Shown here in pieces: positions 26,570 to 38,513 of a stretch of 64,000 nt of DNA. How positions within the stretch are numbered: the first letter of the stretch is position 1; every line of letters begins with the position of its first letter. The notes under the pieces are model-generated. The model did not search any database. It worked only from the letters and a program-made list of their open reading frames with translations, and had not been told where the DNA came from. The stretch comes from Chiridota heheva. Lineage: Eukaryota > Echinodermata > Holothuroidea > Apodida > Chiridotidae. The DNA lies in the NCBI GenBank assembly GCA_020152595.1, contig JAIGNY010000077.1, positions 601,501 through 665,500 on the forward strand. Reading direction: 5' to 3'. The position numbers were made by a program, and so were the translations under genes.

Positions 26570-27119
26570 TTAACTCTTGGTTATTCCATTCTGGGCATTC
26601 ATAGACATTCAAGCTAGTAAAAACTCCAAAACAAGTACAGTTTGCAGAAAAAAATGTGCATTAAGTTTGATTTTAATACAGAGGTAAAAGCATTGATCCC
26701 ATTGCTAACAAATTTAACCAAAAATTCCTCAAACTTTAATCAGCCATAACTCATTAACTACACAAGATATTCCTAAAATTCAAATCTTTGCTATCCAAAT
26801 TGCTAAAAAACGATTAACAATAATAACCCGCAGTGCCGCGCTTCAAGATGTTTCTCGACGTCTGCAAATCCGCGCAAACAAAATTAATAAGTCTGAGGAT
26901 GAGCTCACATGAGGTATGCACTGAATCCTAATCAAGTTCATTGACTCATGAATGTGAATGAGACCCAGTTTATATAACCTTTATCATACTGAGGAATCCT
27001 CCAGCTTGTAGTGGTTGGCAAAGTTTGCCAGTAATTCCTTGGCAATTGTCACCAGCTGGTCTATTGCTGTATACTATTGGATTTTTCTTTTTAGGCCATC
27101 TTGAAACTAGAACATCAAT

Positions 27120-27880
27120 GATGTAGCAGCTTAACATATATTTTGGGGTGGGTATAAGCCTGTTTCTGTTGGTGGGTAGTTAAAAAGTTATGGCGCTTCT
27201 TGAACATTAATTGAGGGGCACTTTTTTTTTTTTTTTTTTTAAAGGGGCACGTTGTCAGTTTTCAAAAATTAAAGGAATCTTGCTTCCTGCGGACCCATGT
27301 TCCTACTTCTATGATTTGAACATAGACGGGATTTAAGGGGGCACTTTTCCCACCCTCACGTTTTGTCCAAATGGATTATTTTATATGGTGATGTGTTGTA
27401 TTCTAGCATGCTTTTGTTATCCCCCCCCCCCCTCCCCTCACACACACACACACACACTTTTGACTTTCCCCCACTTTCAGTAGGCAAATCCCGCCTATAA
27501 GTATGAGATTGGGGAGCCAGGACCAATGTTGACAATGACCCATCAGGTGAAATAGGTAAAAAGCTTCTTTTAAAAATTGTTGCTTACAAAATTATTGAGG
27601 ACATTCCCCCTTCCCACCAACGTCCTCGGTGTAGGAGCCCTGGTAAAATGCCATGCTTTAATTGTGTCAAATAAGTACTTAATGTATGTAACAACTTCTA
27701 TGTATTATGTAATATTTGTGAGTGAGTGGATTTCTGTTTGTTTTTAAGCTTCAAGAATAACCTAGAATAATTTCATATAAGTTCCAAAAGGGTGCCACCT
27801 TTTCATGAGCAATCTGTCCATGGTGTTTCCAATCTTTTGTGCTCACTTTTCTTCCACTCTTAAGCTGAATTAATCACACA
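27120..27880 (-). repeat. Dispersed repeat R, copy 2 (inverted relative to 17000-17760)
   Basis: Contains tttcccccactttcagtagg, ggggagccaggaccaatgtt, aaattattgagg, taaaatgccatgctttaatt and gtaatatttgtgagtgagtg: reverse complements of copy 1. A poly(T) at 27223 and a C/CA run at 27421 are local expansions. Confidence 0.7.
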
Positions 27881-27947
27881 TAACCAATAGATGGCAATTT
27901 TATGCATCAGTTATCTCTTTTCTGTACGTAAACAAAGAACTTCTTGT

Positions 27948-28150
27948 GAAGTTTGTTTGTTTGTTTGATGAGGGCTTAATGGCACCACAACAACCAGGGC
28001 CAAATTGTGCCTGAGAGGTCAGATCATTTTAGAGGTAGGAAGGAAAGTAAACAGGGGGAGAATGGGGAAATTCAAAAACAAAAGGTCAGAAAGCTGTGAT
28101 CGAGAGGAGAGGTGCATGGTTGAAACAAAAACAAAGTAAAGAGGGAGAGC
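27948..28150 (-). mobile_element. LINE tail copy 3
   Basis: gtttgtttgtttgatgaggg, cttaatggcaccacaacaac, cagggccaaattgtgcctga, gaggtcagatcattttagag and gtaggaaggaaag: the longest tail copy in this family here. Sequence 28150-29100 holds nothing recognisable. Confidence 0.7.
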
Positions 28151-29106
28151 CAGATAGTGTTACTGCAAGGCTGTTACTTAAAGCTTAGTGGTTATTAACA
28201 TGTGGTGATCTTAATGACTGGAAATTTATAGCGCAAGAGATTCAATTGCACTATATGGATATATAGCCCAATCAGGCTTAGTTTTAAAGCTATAGTTTTT
28301 AAATGCAAGTTATAGCCCAAAAGGAGTTGTCAACTAAAAATACTATACCTCAATTTGGCTATAGTGTGGGACAATTCCCAAATGGGACATTATAACCCAA
28401 TAGCCACATGAAAGCAGCATTCTTTATCCTTCGGAAATGTACACTGGACCTTCCGAGTCTATGTTATTAAACTGTATATGCTGAATTCATTGAGATTGAG
28501 CCAGCGAAAACCAATTTTTGGAGTCATTTTTGGAATGCAAAATTCTTTAAAACTATGCACTAATACACAGTGTTGTTGCATCAATGGATCAGTAAGGCAA
28601 ACATGATAACACAACAAAATGTTGAATAACCGCTTAGGATTAGATAAACGCTGCAGGAATCTGAACCTATCCAAACAAAAATCTGGGTTTTGGGCTAGCC
28701 TTGCTTATGCTCTACATTGCTTAAAGGGATGTTAAGCTACAAATTGTTCATTTGATGTAACCCTATCTACCAAACAAAATTGCTGCTATTCAAACAATTT
28801 CAATTTATTTTATCTGAAATGAGTATAAAAAGTATGAAAAAGCTTGAATCTGGGCAAACCAAACAAATTCTTGCTACCTACATGTACCTACCAATTTTGT
28901 CTTTCAACCAAGTGGGTTACACCAAGCCAACAATTTTTGAAGAATGGCCTTACATTATTGTGTTTATTATTCCCTTGCTTTTAGTTTTCTGCCATATTCC
29001 ATTTCAGTTTTGGTCTTGTATTTTCATATCAAGCATTAAGCTGCAGTGACCCATCTGACTGGCCCATCAGAGTTGTTTTTAGCTATGTTCTTTCCACTTT
29101 ATTGTA

Positions 29107-29241
29107 TCAAGGAGGTACCACTCTAAAGTGGTACCTCCTTTACCACTTCAGAGTGGTACCCCCTTTACCACTCTAAAGTGGTACCTCCTTTACCACTCTA
29201 AAGTGGTACCTCTTTACCACTCTAAAGTGGTACCTCCTTGA
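29107..29241. mobile_element. 135-bp palindromic element made of five hairpins, with 5-bp target duplication
   Basis: Outer ends TCAAGGAGGTACCACT and AGTGGTACCTCCTTGA are exact reverse complements. The element is flanked by TTGTA at 29102-29106 and 29242-29246. Inside are five tandem units of about 25 bp, each itself a hairpin (accactctaaagtggt, one variant accacttcagagtggt), joined by acctccttt-type linkers. Non-coding. Confidence 0.85.
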
Positions 29242-30250
29242 TTGTATATAAAGATGTGTATAAATGACAAAGGAATAATCCTATGACATTTATCAAAGTA
29301 ACACCTAGGCTATTACTATAATACACATTTTGCACCTTACCTTGGGAAGATGAAAGGGGGGAAGGAGGAAGGGGATATTATCAGACCTCCCCCAACCCAC
29401 CTATAAACAAAATTTTCCTCAGCAATTTGTATTGTCTTCCAATGTCATCACTTGTAAGAATGCTTATAATGTGATATATTCCATTTTCAGTTCTCTGCAA
29501 ACACTATTGAAAACCTTTTCGAGTAGCACTGTAGCGGAAGCTTGGAAACATGTACAAAAGAAATGTCTTCATCTGAGAAACAAAGAAATGTCTTTCTTCA
29601 TCATAAACTACATTACTTTACGTCATTGAGTTCTCACTACTCATCAACAACTTGGCATCTGTAATCTGTAATGAAATTGACATTTACAGAACTTATTCAT
29701 TCAAATGCCATATAAATATTATATACAGTATTATAACTTAAGATTTGTTATGTTATAGTGTATTTTTAATTAACTACAGTAAGTGACTTTGGAATACTGT
29801 ATATGATACTAACAAGCATGCTTGATTCAAATGATCCTAACATCCGTGCAAAGAAAAAAGAAAGTAAAAAAACAAATTTGCACTTCACCAGATAATATCT
29901 ACTAGCAACGTAATAGTGGATAAGAAAATAATTTGTGGACTTCAATAGGCATGTACATACAGAGTCCATATTCAAAAGCAACATACAGGTACATGTAATA
30001 TTTTATTATAAAACAAAAACTAATAATTTGTGCACTTACAGCATGGTCTTATTCAATGTATGCCGGAACTTTAATAAACAATAAATCTAAAAGCCATCAT
30101 GTTCACAAAGAGACGAGATACATTAAGTGCTTAATGGATTTTTTTGTGAATAACCTAAATTTGGTCATTAAACAATGATGTTGGAAAATACAAGAATACT
30201 GGAAAGTGACAATGGACCTTTTAGGCTGAAATATAATTTCCAATGAACAC

Positions 30251-31812
30251 AACTCAGGGAATCATTTGGTCATGTTTATGTAAACAGTGCAGTGACTCAG
30301 GGAATCATTTGGTCATGTTCATATAAACAGTGCAGTGCAGTGGAATCATTTGGTCATGTTTTAGTGACTCAGGAAACAGTAAACAGTGACTCAGGGAATC
30401 ATTTGGTCATGTTCATGTAAACAGTGCAGTGACTCAGGGAATCATTAGGTCATGTTCATGTAAACAGTACAGGGAATCATTTGGTCATGTTTATGTAAAC
30501 AGTGCAGTGACTCAGGGAATATTTGGTCATGTTCATGTAAACAGTGCAGTGACTCAGAAATCATTTGGTTCTCATTTGGTCAGAGAATCAGTTCATGAGT
30601 GCAGTGACTCAGGAATCATTTGGTCATGTTCATGTAAACGGTGCAGTGACTCAGGAATCATTTGGTCATGTTTATGTAAAAACAGTGTCACTAAACATGT
30701 TTATGTAAACAGTGCAGTGACTCAGGGAATTATTTAATCATGTTCATGTAAACAGTGCAGTGACTCCGGGAATCATTTGGTCATGTTCATGTAAACAGTG
30801 CAGGGAATCATTTGGTCATGTTCATGTAAACAGTGCAGTGACTCAGGGAATCATTTGGTCATGTTCATGTAAACAGTGGAGTGACTCAGAAATCATTTGG
30901 TCATGTTAATGTAAACAGTGCAGTGACTCAGGAATCATTTGGTTATGTTAATGTAAACAATGCAGTGACTCAGGAATCATTTAATCATGTCAATGTAAAC
31001 AGTGCAGTGACTCAGGAATCATTTGGTCATGTTAATGTAAACAGTGCAGTGACTCAGGAATCATTTGGTCATGTTAATGTAAACAGTGCAGTGACTCAGG
31101 AATCATTTGGTCATGTTAATGTAAACAGTGCAGTGACTCAGGGAATTATTTGTTCATGTTTATGTAAACAGTGCAGTGACTCAGGGAATTATTTGGTCAT
31201 GTTCATGTAAACAGTGCAGTGACTCAAGGAATTATTTGGTCATGTTCATGTAAACAGTGCAGTGACTCAGGGAATTATTTGTTCATGTTCACATAAACAG
31301 TGCAGTGACTCAGGGAATCATTTAATCATGTTCATGTAAACAGTGCAGTGGCTCAGGGAATCATTTGGTCATGTTTATGTAAACAGTGCAGTGACCTAGG
31401 AAATCATTTGGTCATGTTCATGTAAACAGTGCAGTGACTCAAGAAATCATTTGGTCATGTTCATGTAAACAGTGCAGTGACTCAGGATATCATTTGGTCA
31501 TGTTCATGTAAACAGTGCAGTGACTCAGGGAATCATTTGGTCATGTTCATGTAAACAGTGCAGTGACTCAGGGAATCATTTGGTCATGTTCATGTAAACA
31601 GTGCAGTGACTCAGATAATCATTTGGTCATGTTCATGTAAACAGTGCAGTGACTCAGGAAATCATTTGATCATGTTCATGTGAACAGTGCAGTGAGTCAG
31701 GGAATCATTTAATCATGTTCATGTAAACAGTGCAGTGACTCAGGGAATCATTTGGTCATGTTCATGTAAACAGTGCAGTGACTCAGGGAATCATATGGTC
31801 ATGTTTATGTCT
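30251..31812. repeat. 44-bp minisatellite, about 35 copies, each with a TGACTCA motif
   Basis: Unit: gaatcatttggtcatgttca, then tgtaaacagtgcagtgactc and aggg; 43-bp and truncated units also occur, mostly before 30900. Units in 30890-31140 share a ttaatgtaaac subtype. Its downstream edge (caaatggtttgtgattt, gggcactttaaag) matches a single unexpanded copy at 33411-33498. Sequence 29250-30245 holds nothing recognisable. Confidence 0.95.
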
Positions 31813-31984
31813 TGTTCAAATGGTTTGTGATTTGTTTATGGGCACTTTAAAGAATTATTCCAATTTCATGTTTACCATAGCCAACTTCTCCCATTCAAAA
31901 TATTTAAGGAAAGGGCTAAAAACAAGAAGTTAACATGAACAATTTTCTAAACTGGTTAATTAGGTATTTAAGTTTTGAAATGAA

Positions 31985-32165
31985 ATAATCTTTTATCAAA
32001 TCAAAATCAATGATGTGACTGGCTCCATCAGCAACACCAGCACTTTGAATGACTGACTTTGCCAATTGACATTGTCTTTGCCTCCTTAAGTGTATGATCA
32101 TATACATGTACTATAAACCTCCATAAACTGAAAGTTGATGGTACGAAAAGATACAGGACCTGTCA
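31985..32165 (+). repeat. Near-identical duplicate of 41175-41350
   Basis: Shares gtgactggctccatcagca, ccaattgacattgtctttgc, ctccttaagtgtatgatcat, atacatgtactataaacctc, cataaactgaaagttgatgg and acaggacctgtcaattt with the segment 9.2 kb away, with very few differences. Confidence 0.85.
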
Positions 32166-32230
32166 ATTTCTTTTGCTACTGTTTTTACAGGCAAATGCTT
32201 CGCTGTTTTCATGGTTTGTAGTATGTTTAA

Positions 32231-33369
32231 CACATTGGCTATCATGGACATACAAATATACACAATTCATTTTGCTTACCCATGACCAAGCGTGAATATA
32301 TACGCAAAAATATTTGCTGCATTATGACCAAGAACGGATATATATGCACTGTTACCAATCAACATTAGATACGTCATAACTGTGATGTATTGTCATGATG
32401 GATAAGGAAGGGGAAGGGGAAAGGGGAGGGAGGGGGGATTGTAATGTTCTTGTTGAAGACACATACAACTACACTTAGAGTACATTCTTACCCCTACTGG
32501 CAAGTAATGAGGTCCAAAATTAGAAAACATAAACAAATGATGAAATTTGTTCACAATTATGACATTTAAAAATGGTAACTTCTACAAAAGTGAAATGTGT
32601 TATTCGTTGGGCGCGACTGTTCATTTTATTCGGATGATTCAGATACATCGGCATCCGATTCTGATTTTATAGGTGAACTGTCTCATTCTAAAGAAAATTC
32701 TGATTGATTCAGATGAAGAAACATTGGTAAGAAACATAGAAGAAACGATTTTTTGGGCAATGTTTTAGTGGCATACTGTAGCATCAGATTGGAAAGCAAT
32801 GATAGATCAACCTCTGTTACCCTCATTCACTGCATCGCACGGGATGAATGTACACATGAATATGTCTAGTGATAATGGTAGCCTCAAAGGAATGTTTTGA
32901 CCATTTTGTTATGGGGAACTGATTGAAACAATAACTTGCGAAACTAATACATATGCTGAACAGTGTAGTGAAACTGATGGAATTATAAAGCCCAGTAGTT
33001 ATAGTTTGACATGAACACCTGTTTCAAATTTAGAAATGGTGAGATTCTGACTCTTTGCTTGCTGATGGGTTTTGACGGGTCTTTGTTTGCATTTGAAACG
33101 AAAATGAATAGCCTAATTAATAAAAATTTAGATATTCTTATGTTTTTATTTATTTTATGCTAATTTATGCAAATTTGGTATTTTTTAGCATTTACAAAAT
33201 CTAAGAAGAAAAAAACATTGGAAAGGTGTCTTACCAATGTTATTGTTCTCAACTTCAGATACCCTGAATAGGAAAAAATAATTCAAATCAATGGACACTG
33301 GGTTTAACACACTGTTAAAACAAATAGGCCCCACAGCAATGATACCAGAGATTACCGGTAGCCAATGTG
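32231..33369 (+). mobile_element. Decayed piggyBac-like transposon (1139 bp) with TTAA duplication
   Basis: Termini CACATTGGCTATC (left) and, reversed, CACATTGGCTACC, flanked by TTAA at 32227-32230 and 33370-33373. A subterminal tandem motif (atgaccaag..c/ggatatata) is near 32281-32350. The interior keeps a recognisable N-terminal piece of the piggyBac transposase family; the catalytic region is missing. TTAA target choice is the hallmark of piggyBac. Confidence 0.8.
32621..33030 (+). pseudogene. piggyBac transposase fragment, N-terminal part
   Basis: Translated pieces include an acidic Ser/Asp-rich head (SDDSDTSASDSD), then LPSFTASHGMNVHM and, after a stop, PFCYGELIETITCETNTYAE. From family knowledge, piggyBac transposases have ..PFTG.PG.. 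followed by ..FF.DEL...I..ETNRYA.., an order and spacing this matches. At least two in-frame stops and one frameshift disrupt it, and the DDD catalytic domain is absent. Non-functional relic. Confidence 0.75.
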
Positions 33370-33410
33370 TTAAGTGATTTAAGCTCATGCTGTTGCTACA
33401 CGTACCTGTC

Positions 33411-33498
33411 CATACCTTTAACAGTGCAGTGACTGGAAAAATTCTAAATGTTCATATATGGTTTGGTTTGTGATTACTTACAGGCACTTTAAAGGATT
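33411..33498 (+). repeat. Unexpanded copy of the 44-bp array's downstream edge
   Basis: aacagtgcagtgactggaaa, then gttcatatatggtttggttt and gtgattacttacaggcactt. The same order occurs at the end of the array at 31770-31850, but here the unit is single. Confidence 0.6.
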
Positions 33499-33612
33499 AA
33501 CATTCAGTGGTCAAACACGTTCGTCTTATATATAAAAGAAGCCATTAAAAGGAACAGAACGTAAAAGAAAGTATTCAGCAATCTCACTCCATTAAGACAA
33601 TATTCCAGGGGG
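33489..33612. mobile_element. MITE family A, left-arm fragment
   Basis: TTTAAAGGATTAACATTCAG, gtggtcaaacacgttcgtct, then aaagtattcagcaatctcac and ccattaagacaatattcc; no right arm. Followed to 33720 by a G-rich remnant of another repeat. Sequence 33780-35900 holds no recognisable gene. The block 34590-34930 resembles widespread non-coding repeat text, and 35455-35515 is a 20-bp unit in about three copies (ggatacataaaatgtgctg). Confidence 0.6.
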
Positions 33613-35960
33613 TGGGCTTAAGGGGGGACCAACACCCTCAATGATATTATTAGGGGGGCCAAGTACCATTTGGCCCCCAAATTTTTGTGAAAATTGCTTC
33701 AATTTATTATGAAATTTTCTTCTATTTTTGGAAATTTTCTTCTATTTTTGGAAGAAAAAAAATATAAAAAAATTGTAAATGTTGACAAATTGTAATTACC
33801 ACCTCATTCAAAATATTTTTTGGGACACGAGACTCATAATTTTGTATGTTTGTTAAGAAAAAAATCAAATCTCCCCCTTCCCACAATGCAATACCAAATA
33901 TCTTCCTAAGCCGCTGCATGCACACTCACATTTCATCCATGTATTCCAGAAAAAAAAAGAGTTACATTACACATTAATATAAGTCATGAACGCGTCATCA
34001 AAAATTGCCAAATCTAATAAATGAATCAAAGTGCTCCTAATGATATCTCACAGGGCAGTAGGCCTTCTTTGCAAACTTGAAGGACGCCCTTACCATTCGC
34101 AAATTAAATCACCACAACCATTACTCCTAATAACAGAGCGGTTTAAAAGTTCAAAACCATCCTTTTATTAATTACTGGCAATTTCCGACAATGTAGCAAC
34201 AACATGCTTCTTATGGCTGTTTTGGTTGAACTGCTTCGTCGCTGTGGCAACCTCGTCTCATGTGATGTTCATATCTTTCACATCACATCTGGTTGTGGAT
34301 CGTTTCTAATAGTGTACTGTACGCATTGTGTGTGTATGTACAGTGTGCTACTCATTACTGTGGCGGTTATTGATTGGTTGTCAGTATTTGTGTATGACCA
34401 ATCAGAAACTTTGACTGTTATTGTTACTGTTTATGTTAGCGCGAGACTGGCCTTTAACAGCAGATGAACAAATCAGAACATGACTAGCACTGCATCAACA
34501 GTGAGTACCATATTCAATGTAATAACTGCCCAAGGAGCTTACAAAAATAAAACTGCACCACTTTTTGATTCCATGCCAGGTTCACCAAAAAAACATTTTA
34601 ATTGAACACACCTCTGACTTGCATTTTGATGAAATTTGGTGGGCTTGATTAATTGCTATCTTGCGAAACGGAAAAATCCCAAATTTCAGCAAAATCAGAT
34701 CTTCTGCTCAAAAGTTACTGCCCTCTAAAAATGGCTGAAAGTCGCTAAAATGGGCGTGGTCAAAGATTTTTAGAGAGCCATAACTCAAAAAGTAGACGTC
34801 CAATTTTGATGAAATAGGTGTTATTTTTAAAAAGATTATTCAACAAGCAAACAGAATTTGCAATCAGTTTCAACATAGCAGGTATTTAAAAATCAATGAC
34901 CTTTTAATTTTTCCTTTGAGAATTTCTCCTTGAGAATGACCTTGTGGAAAAAATTGTTCCCCAAATTTTTTAGTTTTTTTTAATTCTGTAATATGTCACC
35001 TTAAAATCCATATAAATTTAAAAAAGGTTTTTTTCCTTATTTAATTCAAATATGCATTTGAAACTGTAAGTTTAGAGCAATTTTCTACTTTTTGCATAAA
35101 GTTATATGACACAGCACATAACCCACTGACAAAATTGCATGTAATGAAAGGCAAATGCTTTGATGTCCATAATTTTGCAGTCTAGCAGTTGTACAAAGCC
35201 CTAACACATACTGTACATGTAACATCCATATATCATCTACAGGGTACATGTAGTTCATATGAAACAAATGTTCAGACACCCAAACCCATATTTTGGAAAA
35301 GAGCAGTTATGTTGTCCTTATCATGTTTTAAAAGACTATATTTCCTGGAAGATGAAGTCAAGAAAGGGGCTTCAACAATACACAATATGTCCTACATGTA
35401 ATTCAGCAATTGTCTTCACATTCTTGCCAATAAAATTGTCTTGTTAGCCCACGTGGATACATAAAATATGCTATGGATACATAAAATGTGCTGTGGATAC
35501 ATAAAATGTGCTGGTAATCCTCGTAATCCTTGACTACTTTTCAATCATACCAATACAGCACTTTGAATCAAAAACACATGACACAAAATTGTATTTGACG
35601 AATATTGACTTTTTGATCCTCTTAATTTGATTCTTGTCTGTTTCAAGGTACAATTGCTTTCGTTTGTCAGTTTGTGCAATTGTTTTGTACACTTAAAGGG
35701 ATCCATCAGGTTTGTGAACAAAATGATGAAATTGACACATGACTTTGGTTGTTGCTTGAAGACAACATCCATCATGTTGTGGTTAAGCTTGCTTGATCTC
35801 TTCAACATCAACAAACAGAAATTTGATGCCTGGAACCTCCTCAGAGCAATATTTGAACATGCTTGCTGTGTACAAAAGGAGCAGGAGCTGCAAACGACGT
35901 ACTTCTGCTTTGATGATCAGCGTATCTGCCTGCATAGCTGTGGAGAAACTGGTTAGACCT

Positions 35961-36026
35961 GTCCGAGGCTTAAACCGGGTACCTCCAGCATCTCAGACGT
36001 GTGCTCTACTAATTGAGCTACCCGAC
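35961..36026 (-). mobile_element. tRNA-like sequence (SINE head or pseudo-tRNA)
   Basis: Reverse complement has gtcgggtagctcaattagta and gagc (A box and D-arm with GCTC/GAGC pairing), and ggtttaagcc (B box). The outer stem pairs for only about three bases and the anticodon arm is irregular, so a working tRNA is unlikely. Confidence 0.5.
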
Positions 36027-36365
36027 TCCTTGTGCACCAGCTTTCCTTCATTATTACATCTATACACACAAAAGGGTGTAATGTCGTCTGCTTTTTCTAC
36101 CAGTGAAAGCGTTGAATTTTATCCTGGATTAGAAATGTACAACTTTAAGCAAAGTCCCCCTGTAAAATAATATCTTCAAAGGGGTTCAAGGATGACTTCA
36201 AAGATTTCCTATAAGAGCTCTGTGCTTTGGCAGTAAAGCTGTGGCGTGTCAGTTTGCACAGTTGTTCTGCCAAACTTTGGATGTACTCATTCACCTTAAC
36301 CCTAGGCCTACTCTTTTTTTGTTGCTTTATGAAGAGGGTTTTTTTAGGCAAAAAAATTCTTTTAA

Positions 36366-36445
36366 TACCATCAGAAGTGAAGAAAGCTTTCGAAAAGTGG
36401 GGGCACGACCTCTAAAGAGGGCACTTTTCAAGTTATCTGTCCCCT
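36366..36445 (+). repeat. Dispersed short repeat T (copies at 54750, 55140, 57085)
   Basis: gaagaaagctttcgaaaagt, gggggcacgacctctaaaga and gggcacttttcaagtt. Related copies: 54751-54845 (+), 55140-55200 (+) and 57095-57175 (-). Confidence 0.6.
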
Positions 36446-36455
36446 ATCCTGATCT

Positions 36456-37083
36456 CAGCGACACTGTATTAAACAGCGACACTGTATTAGACAGCGACAC
36501 TGTATTAGACAGCGACACTGTATTAGACAGCGACACTGTATTAGACAGCGACACTGTATTAGACAGCGACACTGTATGAACAGCGAACTGTAATTCTTTT
36601 AGCCTAATGATGCGACACTGTATTAGACAGCGACACTGTATAAGACAGCGACACTGTATAAGACAGCGACACTGTATTAGACAGCGACACTGTATTAGAC
36701 AGCGACACTGTATTAGACAGCGACACTGTATTAGACAGCGACACTGTATTAAACAGCGACACTGTATTAAACAGCGACACTGTATTAAACAGCGACACTG
36801 TATTAAACAGCGACACTGTATTAAACAGCGACACTGTATTAAACAGCGACACAGTATTAAACAGCGACACAGTATTAAACAGCGACACTGTATTAACAGC
36901 GACACTGTATTAAACAGCGACACTGTATTAAACAGCGACACAGTATTAAACAGCGACACTGTATTAAACAGCGACACTGTATTAAACAGCGACACTGTAT
37001 TAGACAGCGACACTGTATTAGACAGCGACACTGTATTAAACAGCGACACTGTATTAAACAGCGACACTGTATTAAACAGCACC
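36456..37083. repeat. 18-bp minisatellite, about 34 copies
   Basis: Unit acagcgacactgtattaa, with a gac/aac subtype switch (ttagacag versus ttaaacag) in blocks. One non-repeat interruption lies at about 36578-36610. Period divisible by three keeps frames open. Confidence 0.97.
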
Positions 37084-37092
37084 CTAGTAACA

Positions 37093-37817
37093 GCGCCCAA
37101 GTAATATGCGCCCAAGTAATATGCGCCCAAGTAATATGCGCCCAAGTAATATATGCGCCCAAGTAATATATGCGCCCAAGTAATTGCGCCCAAGTACAGT
37201 AATATGTGCCCAAATGTCTGACCAAGTGATCTGGCGCCCAAGTAATATGCGCCCAAGTCGTGCCCAAGTAATATGCGCCCAAGTAACATGCGCCCAAGTA
37301 CAGTAATATGCGCCCAAGTAATATGCGCCCAGAGTAATATGCGCCCAAGTACAGTAATATGCGCCCAAGTACAGTAATATGCGCCCAAGTACAGTAATAT
37401 GCTCCCAAGTAATATGCGCCCAAGTAATATGCGCCCAAGTAATATATGCCCAAGTAATATATGCGCCCAAGTAATATATGAGCCCTAGTAATATATGTGC
37501 CCAAGTAATATGCGCCCAAGTACAGTAATATGTGCCCAAGTAATACGCGCCCAAGTAATATGCGCCCAAGTAATATGCGCCCAAGTAATATGCGCCCAAG
37601 TAACATGCGCCCAAGTACAGTAATATGCACCCAAGTAAAATGCGCCCAAGTAATATGCACCCAAGTACAGTAATATGCGCCCAAGTACAGTAATATGCTC
37701 CCAAGTACAGTAATATGCTCCCAAGTAATATGCGCCCAAGTAATGTGCGCCCAAGTAATATATGCCCAAGTAATATGCGCCCAAGTAATATATGCCCAAG
37801 TAATATGCTCCCAAGTT
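37093..37817. repeat. 15-bp minisatellite with 20-bp variants, about 45 copies
   Basis: Unit cgcccaagtaatatg. A variant has an extra 5 bp (aagtacagtaatatg), and some have an extra ta. It follows directly on the 18-bp array. Confidence 0.97.
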
Positions 37818-38004
37818 CAGGGCTGCGTACAATGTGTTATTCAAATTACATTGTTATACTAGTAAACTGGTTCTATTACTTACAAAACTAAATAAAAATG
37901 TAACAATTCTATTATGTAATCAGTCAAAAAAAGTTGGTGGGGCTTAATATGTCAAATACGTTTTTCACCACTTCCTTACCATGATTATCATTATTCTTGA
38001 AAGA

Positions 38005-38513
38005 TTTGTTCAGTTGTCAAGCAGGTCCCTCTTATAAAGAGGACTTCAAGCAGACAAAATGGGCAAAAAAAGTACTTGAATATCTTATTCTGTTAAGGAG
38101 ATGCTCAAGTTAGTTCTGTAGAAACCACTGCAATCAGATTTGCTGAGACAACTTCACGTTCTTCAAGTCTTTATAATATTGTTTGTTTGTTTGTTTTGAA
38201 AAGGTCAAATTGTGCCTGAGAGGTCAGATCAATTAGTAAGGAAAGAGACCAGGGGAGAATGAATGTATTTTATTGATTTTTTTTCTTTAAATTTTGTGGC
38301 TTACAAACATTAGATATGTCTAGAAATTAGTATTATAACAGAATACAGTAAAGAAACTATAATTTATCACCTGAAGAAATTTTGAAAAAACAAAATAATT
38401 AAAGACAAGTTATATCTATCAAATTGTAACCTTTCCTGACCAGTCAAAATGTTTCTTCACCATTTGTTTCTTTCAAAGTCCTCTTTCATATAAGAACTTG
38501 CATGAGGACTGAA
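38005..38513. mobile_element. MITE family A, copy 3, containing a nested LINE tail
   Basis: The left arm shows gatttgttcagttgtcaagc, cctcttataaagaggacttc and cttattctgttaaggagat. The right end shows tttcaaagtcctctttcata, taagaacttgcatgaggact and gaact. A LINE tail (38181-38262) is inserted in the left half. Sequence 38520-38920 holds nothing recognisable. Confidence 0.65.
38181..38262 (-). mobile_element. LINE tail copy 4, nested in MITE A
   Basis: gtttgtttgtttgttttgaa, aaggtcaaattgtgcctgag and aggtcagatcaatt, then gaaagagaccaggggagaat: the LINE 3' terminus with an internal deletion. Confidence 0.6.

Noticed and set aside
30251..31812. Regular spaced repeats resembling a CRISPR array
   Set aside because: Units are contiguous with no unique spacers, the setting is animal intronic DNA, and no cas genes are present. 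The same applies to the other arrays.
35961..36026. Functional tRNA gene
   Set aside because: A and B boxes are recognisable, but the acceptor stem pairs poorly and the anticodon arm is irregular.
36444..37844. Open frames of 119-314 codons (NTVSLF and LGAYY repeats)
   Set aside because: Artefacts of the 18-bp and 15-bp minisatellites.
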